Assembly (NCBI GenBank): GCA_945877625.1
Contig: CAMCSF010000005.1
Location: forward strand, 1 to 36,243
Length of the DNA stretch: 36,243 nucleotides
From: Methylomonas koyamae
Lineage (GTDB): Bacteria; Pseudomonadota; Gammaproteobacteria; Methylococcales; Methylomonadaceae
Direction: 5' to 3'
Below are positions 27,585 through 36,243 of the stretch, piece after piece. The notes below the pieces were generated by a model. The model had not been told where the DNA came from, did not search any database, and worked only from the letters and a program-made list of their open reading frames with translations. The translations under genes were made by a program, and so were the position numbers. Each line of letters starts with the position of its first letter. Positions within the stretch are counted from its first letter, which is position 1.

Positions 27585-27601
27585 TGCGCTTTTCTGGTGC
27601 A
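27585..27601 (+). promoter_or_regulatory. Candidate NtrC enhancer site
   Basis: TGCGCTTTTCTGGTGCA against TGCACY-N5-GGTGCA: one mismatch (A to G). A weaker site, TGTTTTGTTATGGTGCG, lies 21 bp upstream (27564-27580). Confidence 0.6.
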
Positions 27602-27663
27602 AAGCGTGAGGTTTGAGTTGGTTTTGATTGGCTGGAGGGCTTGTTTTTTGCGCAATTAAGTTT

Positions 27664-27679
27664 TGGCATTGATATTGCA
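27664..27679 (+). promoter_or_regulatory. Candidate sigma54 (-24/-12) promoter
   Basis: TGGCATTGATATTGCA: GG (27665-27666) and GC (27677-27678) separated by exactly 10 nt. Confidence 0.7.
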
Positions 27680-27689
27680 TAACTAAAAA

Positions 27690-27768
27690 CGTGTTTCCTG
27701 TGTGTTCCTCCTGTCATGCTAGTTTTGACTAGGCATCTTGTTTTAAACGAACAAGATGCCTTTTTTTT
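27690..27768 (+). ncRNA. Candidate ~79-nt small RNA (NtrC/sigma54-dependent)
   Basis: Bounded by the sigma54 promoter (predicted +1 about 27690) and a perfect intrinsic terminator; CU-rich unpaired 5' segment CGUGUUUCCUGUGUGUUCCUCCUGUCAUG; no credible ORF with an SD. Confidence 0.6.
27731..27768 (+). terminator. Strong intrinsic terminator of the candidate sRNA
   Basis: AGGCATCTTGTT / AACAAGATGCCT 12-bp perfect stem, 7-nt loop, T-run of eight. Confidence 0.92.
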
Positions 27769-27772
27769 GCTC

Positions 27773-29071
27773 TTAGTTTTTAAAAAAACAACCCAAAGCC
27801 TTAATCATAAAACCATGATCTGCAACCCCCGCACTTTCGCGGATGCTGTGCATGGCCCACATTGGATTGCCGACATCAACGGTGCGTATTCCCAGTTTGC
27901 TAGAGCTAATCGGGCCGATGGTGCTGCCGCAGGCTAAATCACCGCGATGGGCGTATTTTTGAAACGGCACATCGGCTTGCTGGCAATAGGCCATAAATTG
28001 CGCTTCCGACAAGCATTCCGAGGCGTAACGGTGGTTGGCGTTGATTTTAATCACCGGCCCTTGGTTAATAACGATTTTATGATTCGGTTCGTAAGCGGCG
28101 GGATAGCTTGGATGGTAGGCGTGAGCCATGTCAGCGCTGACCATAAAACTGTTGGCGAGTGTGCGCTGATATTGGTCGTGGTTGAGTGCTTGGCTATTGG
28201 CGATGCGCTGTAAGACATCCGGCAAGAAACTTCCCGCCGCCCCTTTGCAACTTTCGCTGCCCACTTCTTCGTGATCGAATAAGGCGCAGACCAAACTATT
28301 GCCGCTGTTTAAGCTGGCGGGGTCTAACAAGGCGCTTAAACCGGCATGGCAGGAGGCGAGATTGTCCAATTGGCTGTTGCAATAAAATTCCTGATTCGCG
28401 CCCCAAAAGCTGCCTTTTTGGGTGTCATAAATGTTTAATTCCCAGCTCAAAATCTGTTCGGCTGCAAGATCGGCTTGTTTGGCTAACAGGCTTTGAAAAT
28501 CGCTGGCGGCTAATTGTTGCTGAGTCGCTGACAAAGTCGCGGCTAAATCAGTTTGTTTATTCAGCTTTAAACCGTCTTCGTTGACCGCGCGGTTCATGTG
28601 TATCGCTAAATTCGGTAAACGTAGCAAGGCTTGCGGAAAGCAAACTAAGCGGCTGGCGATACTGCCATCGGCTTGGCGATAGGCGACACGTCCGGCCAAG
28701 CTTAAATCGCGGTCGGTGAAGGTGGCTAAAATCGGCCCGCCATACACTTCTACCGCCAAACGCACCAATTGATCGCCAGCGACTACGGGGTGAGGCTTGA
28801 CGCGTAAGCCCGGTGAATCGGTATGTGCGCCGATAATTTTAAAACCCGATTCGGGCAGGGCTTTAGTACCGATTACAAAAGCGACAATCGACGAATCATC
28901 GCGAATCACATAATAACGGCCATTGCTGGTGAGTGCCCAAGTGTCGGTTTCTAACAAGCGTTGAAAGCCTTGGTTTTGCAAGCGGTGTTCAATGGTGGCT
29001 ACCGCGTGCCAAGGGCTAGGGCTGCAATCGATGAAATTCAGTAAATCAGTAACTGGTTGCTGTGGGTTCAT
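27773..29071 (-). CDS. apeB: M18 family aminopeptidase
   Basis: [25 protein letters not shown] and [10 protein letters not shown]...NHRYAS metal-site motifs of M18 peptidases. Confidence 0.93.
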   Translation of the reverse strand: MNPQQPVTDLLNFIDCSPSPWHAVATIEHRLQNQGFQRLLETDTWALTSNGRYYVIRDDSSIVAFVIGTKALPESGFKIIGAHTDSPGLRVKPHPVVAGDQLVRLAVEVYGGPILATFTDRDLSLAGRVAYRQADGSIASRLVCFPQALLRLPNLAIHMNRAVNEDGLKLNKQTDLAATLSATQQQLAASDFQSLLAKQADLAAEQILSWELNIYDTQKGSFWGANQEFYCNSQLDNLASCHAGLSALLDPASLNSGNSLVCALFDHEEVGSESCKGAAGSFLPDVLQRIANSQALNHDQYQRTLANSFMVSADMAHAYHPSYPAAYEPNHKIVINQGPVIKINANHRYASECLSEAQFMAYCQQADVPFQKYAHRGDLACGSTIGPISSSKLGIRTVDVGNPMWAMHSIRESAGVADHGFMIKALGCFFKN

Positions 29072-29460
29072 GGTTTCTCTTGTAAATCGATAGCGACGGA
29101 ATTAATGCAATAGCGTAGGCCAGTCGGTTCGGGGCCGTCGGTAAAAACATGGCCTAAATGTGCGCCACAAGATTGGCAGGTGACTTCAACCCGCCGCATG
29201 CCGTGGCTAAGGTCTTGATGTTCATCCAAGCTATTAGCATTGAGTGGCACAAAGAAACTCGGCCAGCCGCAGCCTGAGTGAAATTTGCTTTCGGAAGTAA
29301 ATAACGGGTGACCGCAACAGACGCAATGATAAGTGCCGGTTTTAGTGCAATCGGTGTATTTGCCGGTGAATGGTGGCTCGGTGCCTTTTTGGCGGCAGAC
29401 GTGGAATTGTTCGGGCGTCAGTTTTTCGCGCCAGTAGTTTTCGTCGTGTTGGCTAGTCAT
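29068..29460 (-). CDS. msrB: Peptide-methionine (R)-S-oxide reductase
   Basis: CxxC zinc motifs ([20 protein letters not shown]), GCGWPSF and RYCINS catalytic region. Confidence 0.96.
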   Translation of the reverse strand: MTSQHDENYWREKLTPEQFHVCRQKGTEPPFTGKYTDCTKTGTYHCVCCGHPLFTSESKFHSGCGWPSFFVPLNANSLDEHQDLSHGMRRVEVTCQSCGAHLGHVFTDGPEPTGLRYCINSVAIDLQEKP

Positions 29461-29537
29461 TTGAGCATCCTTGGGTTGTTAACTGTTGAGGTCAATCATA
29501 CCGTGAAATGCTGGGAATATTGGTGACAGGGTGAAAG

Positions 29538-29563
29538 CTGGGTAACGCAGCTGCGCTACCCAG
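29538..29563. repeat. 26-bp near-perfect palindrome
   Basis: CTGGGTAACGCAGCTGCGCTACCCAG (single mismatched pair) between msrB and sga. Confidence 0.75.
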
Positions 29564-29580
29564 TTAATCAAGCTTGCAAA

Positions 29581-30747
29581 TTAGTTTGCAGTTGAGCGGT
29601 AGTACTCTAACGCAGCCGCTACACCGCTACCAGCAGTGATGTTGATGCCGCTATCTAATAACGCCATTTCCACGCCAGCAATCGCGCCTAACAAAGACAC
29701 GTCGTTCATATCGCCGATGTGGCCGATACGGAACACTTTGCCTGACAAGATGCTTAAACCAGCGCCCAATGAAATGTTGTATTTATTGAAAGCGATGCTG
29801 ATCACATCACGAGCGTCTTTGTCTTCTGGTACGACGATTGCTGTGACGGTGTCAGATTCAACGCCAGCTTCAGCGCAAATTTTCAAGCCCCATGCCGCAA
29901 CCGCGCGACGAACGCCTTCGCCTAAGCGGTGGTGACGGGCGTAAACGTTGTCCATGCCTTCGTCTAACAACAAATCCAAAGAAGCGCGTAAGCCGTGCAA
30001 CATGGGTGTTGATGGGGTGTAAGGTGTGTAGCCGTCTTTGTTGGAGTTGATTTGATCTTGTAATGACAAGAACGCGCGGCGTGAAGTTGAGGTTTCGGTG
30101 GCTTTCAAGGCTTTTTGGCTGAAGGCCAAAATCGCTAAACCAGCTGGCAACATAAAGCCTTTTTGTGAGCCGCTGATTGCGCCGTCAACGCCCCAATCGT
30201 CCATACGGAATTCGATACTGGCAATCGCGCTAACGCCGTCAACGAACAATAGAGCAGGGTGGTTAGCCGCGTTTAATGCGCCACGGATGCCCGGGATGCT
30301 GCTGGTAACGCCAGTTGAAGTTTCGTTGTAAGTTGCCAAAACCGCTTTGATTTCGTGGTTGGTATCTTCTTTTAAGCGCGCTTCCAAATGGTCAACCGGA
30401 ATGCCTTTGCCCCATTCAACTTCGTGTACTTCCACGTCAAAACCTAAGCGTTTTGCCATTTCCATCCACAAATGCGCGAATTGACCAACGCGATAAATGA
30501 TGACTTTATCGCCTGGGTTTAAACAGTTAGTTAAAGCCACTTCCCAGCCAGCGGTGCCAGTTGCAGGGAATACGAAGCATTGACCCGTTTCGGTGCGGAA
30601 TACTTTTTTCAAGTCTTCCAAAATGGGGGCGAACAATTTTGGGAAGATCGGCGAGCGGTGATCTTCCATCGGCAGGTGCATCGCGCTCAAGATTTCGTGA
30701 GGGGTATTAGTTGGACCTGGAATAAATAAGTGATTGCGACCCGCCAT
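29581..30747 (-). CDS. sga: Serine--glyoxylate aminotransferase
   Basis: 388-aa class V aminotransferase; NHLFIPGPTNTPHEIL, SGSQKGFMLPAGLA PLP-Lys motif; serine-cycle neighbours. Confidence 0.92.
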   Translation of the reverse strand: MAGRNHLFIPGPTNTPHEILSAMHLPMEDHRSPIFPKLFAPILEDLKKVFRTETGQCFVFPATGTAGWEVALTNCLNPGDKVIIYRVGQFAHLWMEMAKRLGFDVEVHEVEWGKGIPVDHLEARLKEDTNHEIKAVLATYNETSTGVTSSIPGIRGALNAANHPALLFVDGVSAIASIEFRMDDWGVDGAISGSQKGFMLPAGLAILAFSQKALKATETSTSRRAFLSLQDQINSNKDGYTPYTPSTPMLHGLRASLDLLLDEGMDNVYARHHRLGEGVRRAVAAWGLKICAEAGVESDTVTAIVVPEDKDARDVISIAFNKYNISLGAGLSILSGKVFRIGHIGDMNDVSLLGAIAGVEMALLDSGINITAGSGVAAALEYYRSTAN

Positions 30748-30975
30748 TGGGATTCTCCTATATTAAAGTTGGGCTATGTAAAATCGCGGGATGTTTGCAT
30801 ATTTAGCCGCTTTGGGCAAGTGATTTGCCGTGTTTCAAAACCCTAATCGCTTTTTGTCTGTCCACGAGGACAATCTGTTGATCTTGACTATCTTTAACTG
30901 ATGTTACGCAGTATTGATGATTTTGATGTGATCAGCTCTGGCAAAGTCTCCTTAGAATTTGCTGAATCACTTTTC

Positions 30976-31055
30976 TTTGTCATCCCGTTAGGGATCGCTT
31001 AACTCTAAACGGATTGGATAACTTAGAGGCTGAGGGATTCCTGCGGAATGACAAA
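30976..31055. repeat. ~80-bp imperfect palindromic element
   Basis: Outer arms TTTGTCATCCCG (30976-30987) and CGGAATGACAAA (31044-31055), 11/12 complementary, with inner CTCTAA/TTAGAG arms. Confidence 0.65.
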
Positions 31056-31241
31056 ATCAAAGGCCAAGGTATAAATTAAGGTTTGTGGTTTTTTGAAGTT
31101 ATGCAGCGGTAAAATTTAATACGTCGCACTCCCCGCTATTACCACTGCGTAACATCAGATTTTTAATTAGAAGCGAAATCGGCTGGATTATGATTGGTTT
31201 CTGATTTGTTGCTTTCAACACAACAAAATGGATGTGTTAAT

Positions 31242-31688
31242 ATGATTCCAACTTTCACAAGTTCCGGCAAACTGCCGCCGGGAATTCACAAAGCTACTTG
31301 GGATGAATTTCAACAGCGTTATGGTTATAACCAAAAGCGGATTTGGCTTTTAGAAGGACTAAAAATGCTTATGGATGAATTGGCCAAAGTCGGCTGCAAA
31401 GCGGTTTATGTGGATGGCAGTTTTGTAACTGACAAGGAAACACCCGGTGATTACGATCTGTGCTGGAAAATGGATGGCGTTCTAGTCGAGGATTTGGACC
31501 CAGTGTTGCTGAACTATACAGTCGCAGGTAAGGCGCAGATTGAGGAAAAATACCGTGGCGATATTCGCGGGGCCGAGTTTTCAGTGAGAGAAACGGGTGC
31601 TAGTTATCTTGAGTTTTTTCAGCACGACAGGAATGGACTTGCAAAAGGCGTTGTCGAGTTTGAGCCATTAAGGAGTCAAAATGATTAA
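31242..31688 (+). CDS. Nucleotidyltransferase-like (DUF6932-like) protein
   Basis: VYVDGSFVTDKETPGDYDLCW resembles the G-S-x(n)-D-x-D NTase signature. The ORF track starts at 31194; MIPTF at 31242 looks the better start. Confidence 0.65.
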   Translation: MIPTFTSSGKLPPGIHKATWDEFQQRYGYNQKRIWLLEGLKMLMDELAKVGCKAVYVDGSFVTDKETPGDYDLCWKMDGVLVEDLDPVLLNYTVAGKAQIEEKYRGDIRGAEFSVRETGASYLEFFQHDRNGLAKGVVEFEPLRSQND

Positions 31689-32109
31689 GAATGAAAGGCA
31701 ATTTAAAATTAGCAAAAATCAAGTTCGGCAATTCGAGTCAATTCTGGCGCAATTAACCACCGAATTTCAAACCAGCGCTGATTTGAAGTTAAAAATGCAA
31801 ATCGATGCCTTGGAAACCGATGTTTCTAAATTAAACGCTGAAATTAAAGAGTTTGAGCGTCTTAAAAGCGGTGCGGTAAAAGTAATCTCTGCCAATTCAT
31901 TTCACGATCTACCCGATGTGATCATCAAAGCTAGAATCGCTAGGGCGTTGACACAGAAAGACCTAGCTTTAAAGTTGGGAATGAAAGAACAACAAATTCA
32001 ACGCTACGAAACGAATAATTTTGCCAGTGCTTCATTTTCGATTTTGGCGAAAATCGTTGATGCTTTGGACATAACGATTGAGGAAAAAGTTAGGTTGAAT
32101 AAAACCTAA
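31681..32109 (+). CDS. XRE-family HTH protein with N-terminal coiled coil
   Basis: LPDVIIKARIARALTQKDLALKLGMKEQQIQRYETNNFASASFSILAKIVDALD: HTH_XRE; overlaps the preceding ORF by 8 bp. Confidence 0.85.
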   Translation: MIKNERQFKISKNQVRQFESILAQLTTEFQTSADLKLKMQIDALETDVSKLNAEIKEFERLKSGAVKVISANSFHDLPDVIIKARIARALTQKDLALKLGMKEQQIQRYETNNFASASFSILAKIVDALDITIEEKVRLNKT

Positions 32110-32242
32110 GCAAGGGATTAAGGCCGGTTAGTCTCGGCCCGCAACGATTGACATTGTTAGCCCTGAAAGTAAAATGAACGGTTCATTATTTTAGTCTGGG
32201 CCGAACTCTGCTTTGGTTCATCAATCAGTTAGGAAATTACAC

Positions 32243-33196
32243 ATGAGTCACACACTATACGAAGCTAATGCCCAACGTGTACAGCGCTGCGAATTAGCGG
32301 TTCCGGGTTCTAACCCTGATATGTTCGAAAAAGCCCTAAACAGTGGTGTGGACTTTGTATTTCTTGATTTGGAAGATGCGGTTGCTCCAGATGACAAGTT
32401 GCAAGCGCGTAAAAATGTTATCCAAGCCATTAACGATTTAGATTGGGCGGGTCACGGTATTACCTTATCAGTGCGTATCAATGGTTTGGATACTCAATAC
32501 ATGGTGCGCGATGTGGTTGATTTGGTTGAACAAGCCGGTTCTAAAATCGACACTATCTTGATTCCTAAAGTCGGCGTTTATGGTGACGTTTACATGGTTG
32601 AAGCCATGTTAAACCAGTTGGAAATGCAACAAGGTTTGAAAAACAAAATCGGCATCGAATGCTTAATTGAAACCGCCTTAGGCATGGCGAATGTTGAAGA
32701 CATTGCTAAACAAGGCGCTATCGGCGGTCGTGTTGAAGCCTTGCATTTTGGTGTAGCAGACTACGCTGCCAGCAATCGCGCTCGCACCGTCAACATCGGT
32801 GGTTTAAACCCAGATTACCCAGGTGACCAATGGCACGCTGCTATCAGTCGCATGACCGTGGCTTGCCGCGCTTACGGCTTGCGTCCTATCGATGGCCCAT
32901 TTGGTGATATTAAAGACCCAGAAGGCTACAAAGCCGCCGCTCGTCGCGCCGCTGCTTTAGGTTGCGAAGGTAAATGGGCGATTCACCCAACACAAATTGC
33001 TTTGGCTAACGAAGTGTTCACCCCGCCAGCGGCTGAAGTTGACAAAGCCAAACGCATTTTGGTGGCTTTACAAGAAGCCGCTGCTCAAGGCAAAGGCGCT
33101 GCTGCATTAGACGGTCGTTTAATCGACGCCGCTTCTGAGCGTATGGCGAACAACATTGTTCGCGCTGCCGAAGCGATTGCTGCTAAAACTAAATAA
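32243..33196 (+). CDS. mcl: L-malyl-CoA lyase (HpcH/HpaI-citE superfamily)
   Basis: SNPDMFEKALNSGVDFVFLDLEDAVAPDDK, EALHFGVADYAAS, GKWAIHPTQIALANEVF. The ORF track starts at 32213; MSHTLYEANAQR at 32243 is preferred. Confidence 0.92.
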   Translation: MSHTLYEANAQRVQRCELAVPGSNPDMFEKALNSGVDFVFLDLEDAVAPDDKLQARKNVIQAINDLDWAGHGITLSVRINGLDTQYMVRDVVDLVEQAGSKIDTILIPKVGVYGDVYMVEAMLNQLEMQQGLKNKIGIECLIETALGMANVEDIAKQGAIGGRVEALHFGVADYAASNRARTVNIGGLNPDYPGDQWHAAISRMTVACRAYGLRPIDGPFGDIKDPEGYKAAARRAAALGCEGKWAIHPTQIALANEVFTPPAAEVDKAKRILVALQEAAAQGKGAAALDGRLIDAASERMANNIVRAAEAIAAKTK

Positions 33197-33209
33197 TCAA
33201 ATCTAGCTT

Positions 33210-33269
33210 GGGTTAGGCACTCGGCTTAACCCACTAATGGCTTTTGGGTTAGCGTTGCTGCGTTAACCC
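33210..33269. repeat. Two consecutive GGGTTA...TAACCC hairpins (REP-like doublet)
   Basis: GGGTTA/TAACCC at 33210-33215/33227-33232 and again at 33246-33251/33264-33269, between mcl and mtkA. Confidence 0.7.
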
Positions 33270-33300
33270 CATTACCTGTTTTTAATTTAAGAGAGAAGTC

Positions 33301-34485
33301 ATGGATATTCATGAGTACCAAGCGAAACAGCTATTAGCCGGATATGGCGTCAAAATAGCCGAAGGTGGTCTGGCTTATAGTCCAGAAGATGCAGTACAAC
33401 GTGCTCGCGAAATCAGCAGCAATGTCTGGGTGGTTAAAGCGCAAATTCACTCAGGTGCGCGCGGTAAAGCTGGCGGTATCAAAGTTTGCAAAACTCACGA
33501 AGAAGTCAGCCAAGCGGCTGAAGCTTTATTGGGCAAACGTTTAGTCACTCACCAAACTGGCCCAGCTGGTAAAGTTTGTTTACGTTTGTACGTTGAAGCC
33601 GGTACTGATATTGCCAAAGAATTGTATTTCAGCTTGTTAGTTGACCGCGCTCGAGAAGGTATCGTGATGGTCGGTTCTGCTCAAGGTGGGATGGACATTG
33701 AAGAATTGGCCGAAACCAATCCTGATGCGATCAAAAAAATCTACATCGAACCAGCCGTTGGTTTGCAAGATTTCCAAGCCCGTGAAATGGCGTTTGCTTT
33801 AGGTTTAGACGCCAGCCAAATCCAACACGCGGTTAAAACCATCCAAGGTTGCTACCGTGCGATGCGCGATTTAGACGCCAATATGCTGGAAATTAACCCA
33901 TTAGTGGTCACTGGTCACGGTGAGTTGATTGCTTTAGATGCCAAAATGGGCTTCGACGACAACGCTTTATTCCGTCGTCAAAACATCTCTGAATTGCGCG
34001 ATAAAACCCAAGAAGACCCACGCGAAATGGCGGCGGCTGATCGTGGTTTGAGCTATGTCGGTTTAGATGGCGACATCGGCTGCATGATCAACGGCGCTGG
34101 CTTGGCGATGGCGACTATGGACATGATTAAACTGGCCGGAGGCGAACCTGCTAACTTCCTTGACGTTGGTGGCGGTGCTTCAGCAGAACGTACTGAAAAA
34201 GCTTTCCGTATGGTATTGGCTGATAAAAACGTCAAAGCCATGTTAGTCAACATCTTTGCTGGTATTAACCGTTGCGACTGGATTGCCGAAGGTGTGGTTC
34301 AAGCGGTAAAAAATATCGACATGAAAGTGCCGTTGATTGTGCGTTTGTCGGGAACCAATGTTGAACAAGGCCGCAAAATCATTCAAGAAAGCGGCTTGCC
34401 TATTATCACCGCCGACACTTTGGCCGAAGCTGCTGAAAAAGCAGTCCAAGCGCGTAACGAAGTCGTCGCAAGACAACAAGGTTAA
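33301..34485 (+). CDS. mtkA: Malate--CoA ligase (malate thiokinase) beta subunit
   Basis: [17 protein letters not shown]... SucC-like ATP-grasp; serine-cycle context; paired with mtkB. Confidence 0.92.
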   Translation: MDIHEYQAKQLLAGYGVKIAEGGLAYSPEDAVQRAREISSNVWVVKAQIHSGARGKAGGIKVCKTHEEVSQAAEALLGKRLVTHQTGPAGKVCLRLYVEAGTDIAKELYFSLLVDRAREGIVMVGSAQGGMDIEELAETNPDAIKKIYIEPAVGLQDFQAREMAFALGLDASQIQHAVKTIQGCYRAMRDLDANMLEINPLVVTGHGELIALDAKMGFDDNALFRRQNISELRDKTQEDPREMAAADRGLSYVGLDGDIGCMINGAGLAMATMDMIKLAGGEPANFLDVGGGASAERTEKAFRMVLADKNVKAMLVNIFAGINRCDWIAEGVVQAVKNIDMKVPLIVRLSGTNVEQGRKIIQESGLPIITADTLAEAAEKAVQARNEVVARQQG

Positions 34486-34494
34486 GGAAACGAC

Positions 34495-35382
34495 ATGGCA
34501 ATTTTTATCGACAAACAAACTCGCATCATCGTGCAAGGTTTCACCGGCAAAATCGGCACCTTCCACGCTCAAGACATGATCAACTACGGTTCTAACGTGG
34601 TTGGCGGTATTACCCCGGGCAAAGGCGGCCAAAAACATCTTGATCGCCCAGTGTTTAACACTGTTAAAGAATCGGTTGAACAAGCGGGTGCAGAAGCCAG
34701 CATTATTTTCGTTCCACCTGCTTATGCGGCCGATTCGATCATGGAAGCAGCCGAAGCTGGGATTAAATATTGCGTAGCGATTACCGACGGTATTCCTACT
34801 CAAGACATGATGAAAGTTAAAATTTTCCTTAGCCGTTTTCCAAAACAACAGCGCATGGTTCTGACTGGCCCAAACTGCGCTGGCACCATCAGCCCGGGTA
34901 AATCAATGTTGGGCATTATGCCAGGCCATATTTATATGCCAGGTAATGTTGGTATCGTTGGTCGTTCAGGTACTTTAGGTTACGAAGCGGCTGACCAAAT
35001 GAAAGCTTTGGGCATCGGTGTTTCAACCTCAGTAGGTATCGGCGGCGATCCAATCAACGGCAGTTCACACCGCGATATTCTGGAAAAATTTGAACAAGAT
35101 CCAGAAACTAAAGTCGTGGTGATGATTGGCGAAATCGGTGGTCCTCAAGAAGTAGAAGCCGGTATTTTTGCTAAAGAACACATGAGCAAACCGGTCGTTG
35201 CTTACATCGCAGGTTTAACCGCACCAAAAGGCCGTCGTATGGGTCATGCCGGTGCGATTATCTCCTCAAGCGGCGAATCAGCAGCAGAAAAAGTTGAACG
35301 CTTGCAAGAGCTGGGCGTCACCATCGCACCAACCCCTGCAGCAATGGGTGAAACCGTCGCGAAAGTCTTGGCGAAACTGTAA
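34495..35382 (+). CDS. mtkB: Malate--CoA ligase (malate thiokinase) alpha subunit
   Basis: SucD-like; GFTGKIGTFHAQDMI, GPNCAGTISPGKS, GRSGTLGYEAA, GGPQEVEAG, GHAGAIIS. Confidence 0.93.
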   Translation: MAIFIDKQTRIIVQGFTGKIGTFHAQDMINYGSNVVGGITPGKGGQKHLDRPVFNTVKESVEQAGAEASIIFVPPAYAADSIMEAAEAGIKYCVAITDGIPTQDMMKVKIFLSRFPKQQRMVLTGPNCAGTISPGKSMLGIMPGHIYMPGNVGIVGRSGTLGYEAADQMKALGIGVSTSVGIGGDPINGSSHRDILEKFEQDPETKVVVMIGEIGGPQEVEAGIFAKEHMSKPVVAYIAGLTAPKGRRMGHAGAIISSSGESAAEKVERLQELGVTIAPTPAAMGETVAKVLAKL

Positions 35383-35405
35383 CACCTAGTCTTATTGATA
35401 GTCCC

Positions 35406-35432
35406 AAGCCCGCCATCGTGCGGGCTTTTTTT
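35406..35432 (+). terminator. Intrinsic terminator after mtkB
   Basis: AAGCCCGC-catcgt-GCGGGCTT followed by a T-run. Confidence 0.9.
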
Positions 35433-35461
35433 ATCCACGTATTTCTTATTTATTCTGATTC

Positions 35462-36243
35462 ATGCAATCCATTCAGCTGGTTAACCATCTATCAAGCTAT
35501 CAATCTCTAAGCGAGGAGCAAAAGTCTATCGTTAAGCTGTTTGCACTAGCCTATAGCTATATTTCGCTGACTAGCATCGGCAAAGCTTTAGCGCGCATTG
35601 GCATTGATGACGCCGGTAAACCACTAAAGCCCGAATCGCTGAAAGTGCGCTTAAAACCGTTATTACAGGCCGAATTGCTAGAAGAAAATGCCAAACAAGG
35701 TCAAGTGCGTTGTAGCCGTTGGTTAGCGGAAGTGGTGGCCCGTCAGCTAGTGACCGAGGCGGAATTTGAGTTATATCTGCAAGCCTTGGAAATACCGACG
35801 CCAATTGGTGCATATTTTCACCGCTACCTGAATGCTGAGGAATGTGTGCGTGATGCGCGATTGGCTTTTTATCGCGGTGAATATGACAAAGTGACGGCCA
35901 TTTTGGATATGGCTAAAAACTTTGTCAGCGCATTACCCTTAGAAGCTGAGCTTTATTTGCAATGGTTCGTGAATCCGAGTGATGTCGATTGGTTTAGGCG
36001 TAATCGTCCGGCCACATTGTCACAGATAGCAATGTTTGTTGGATTGCATCAACAGCTATATTTATATGCTGATACTGAACAAGAACAGTTTCTCAATCAA
36101 CAGTTATTAGCCAATAACGGTGGTTTTCAGCCGATGATAAAGCAGACTGTTTTGGAACTGAAGTTGCTAAAAGGTGAATGGGATTTTGTCGAGCAACAAT
36201 TGCTGAATGAATTTGATCCAGAGTTGCTGGCACTTGCTGCGGC
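35462..36243 (+). CDS. Partial ORF (at least 260 aa), unknown function, truncated by window end
   Basis: Open frame from ATG at 35462 (MQSIQLVNHLSSYQSLSEEQKSIVKLFALAYSYISLTSIGKALARIG...) to the last base; absent from the ORF track because no stop is present. Confidence 0.8.
   Translation, partial: MQSIQLVNHLSSYQSLSEEQKSIVKLFALAYSYISLTSIGKALARIGIDDAGKPLKPESLKVRLKPLLQAELLEENAKQGQVRCSRWLAEVVARQLVTEAEFELYLQALEIPTPIGAYFHRYLNAEECVRDARLAFYRGEYDKVTAILDMAKNFVSALPLEAELYLQWFVNPSDVDWFRRNRPATLSQIAMFVGLHQQLYLYADTEQEQFLNQQLLANNGGFQPMIKQTVLELKLLKGEWDFVEQQLLNEFDPELLALAA

Noticed and set aside
27716-27937. 73-aa plus-strand ORF over the sRNA candidate
   Set aside because: It reads straight through a strong terminator into apeB antisense; the sequence before its ATG is CCTCCTGTC, the complement of an SD and not an SD.
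34243-34848. 201-aa minus-strand ORF across mtkA/mtkB
   Set aside because: Antisense to two well-supported enzymes; a typical shadow ORF.
1-36243. Insertion sequences, prophage or CRISPR-Cas
   Set aside because: No transposase, integrase, phage structural or Cas gene and no CRISPR array recognised in any frame.

Overview
Gammaproteobacterial chromosome window, probably from a type I methanotroph such as Methylomonas or a relative. This is inferred from gene content: serine-cycle genes sga, mcl and mtkAB, plus a dihydropteroate-synthase-like/flavoprotein pair of the methanopterin type. From left to right it holds: pheT-ihfA-merR and tRNA-Pro(GGG); a bacterioferritin/OmpA/TIGR04073-like minus-strand cluster; a transglutaminase-like/HET-C-like fusion; sirB2-like and rhlE-like genes; a large ELWxxDGT-repeat RTX protein; a fatty acid desaturase; a block of three c-di-GMP signalling enzymes, one with a plant ethylene-receptor (ETR1)-type N-terminus; a PIN toxin/antitoxin pair; one-carbon and serine-cycle genes interrupted by an NTase-like/XRE pair; and an ORF truncated by the window edge. 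The strongest non-annotated signals are (i) a candidate NtrC/sigma54-dependent small RNA at about 27690-27768, with enhancer, -24/-12 promoter, CU-rich anti-Shine-Dalgarno 5' segment and perfect intrinsic terminator, divergent from an unlisted 44-aa membrane smORF that has its own terminator, and (ii) the ethylene/Cu(I)-binding-like sensor fused to PAS-GGDEF-EAL. All assignments come from reading motifs by eye; no database search was run.
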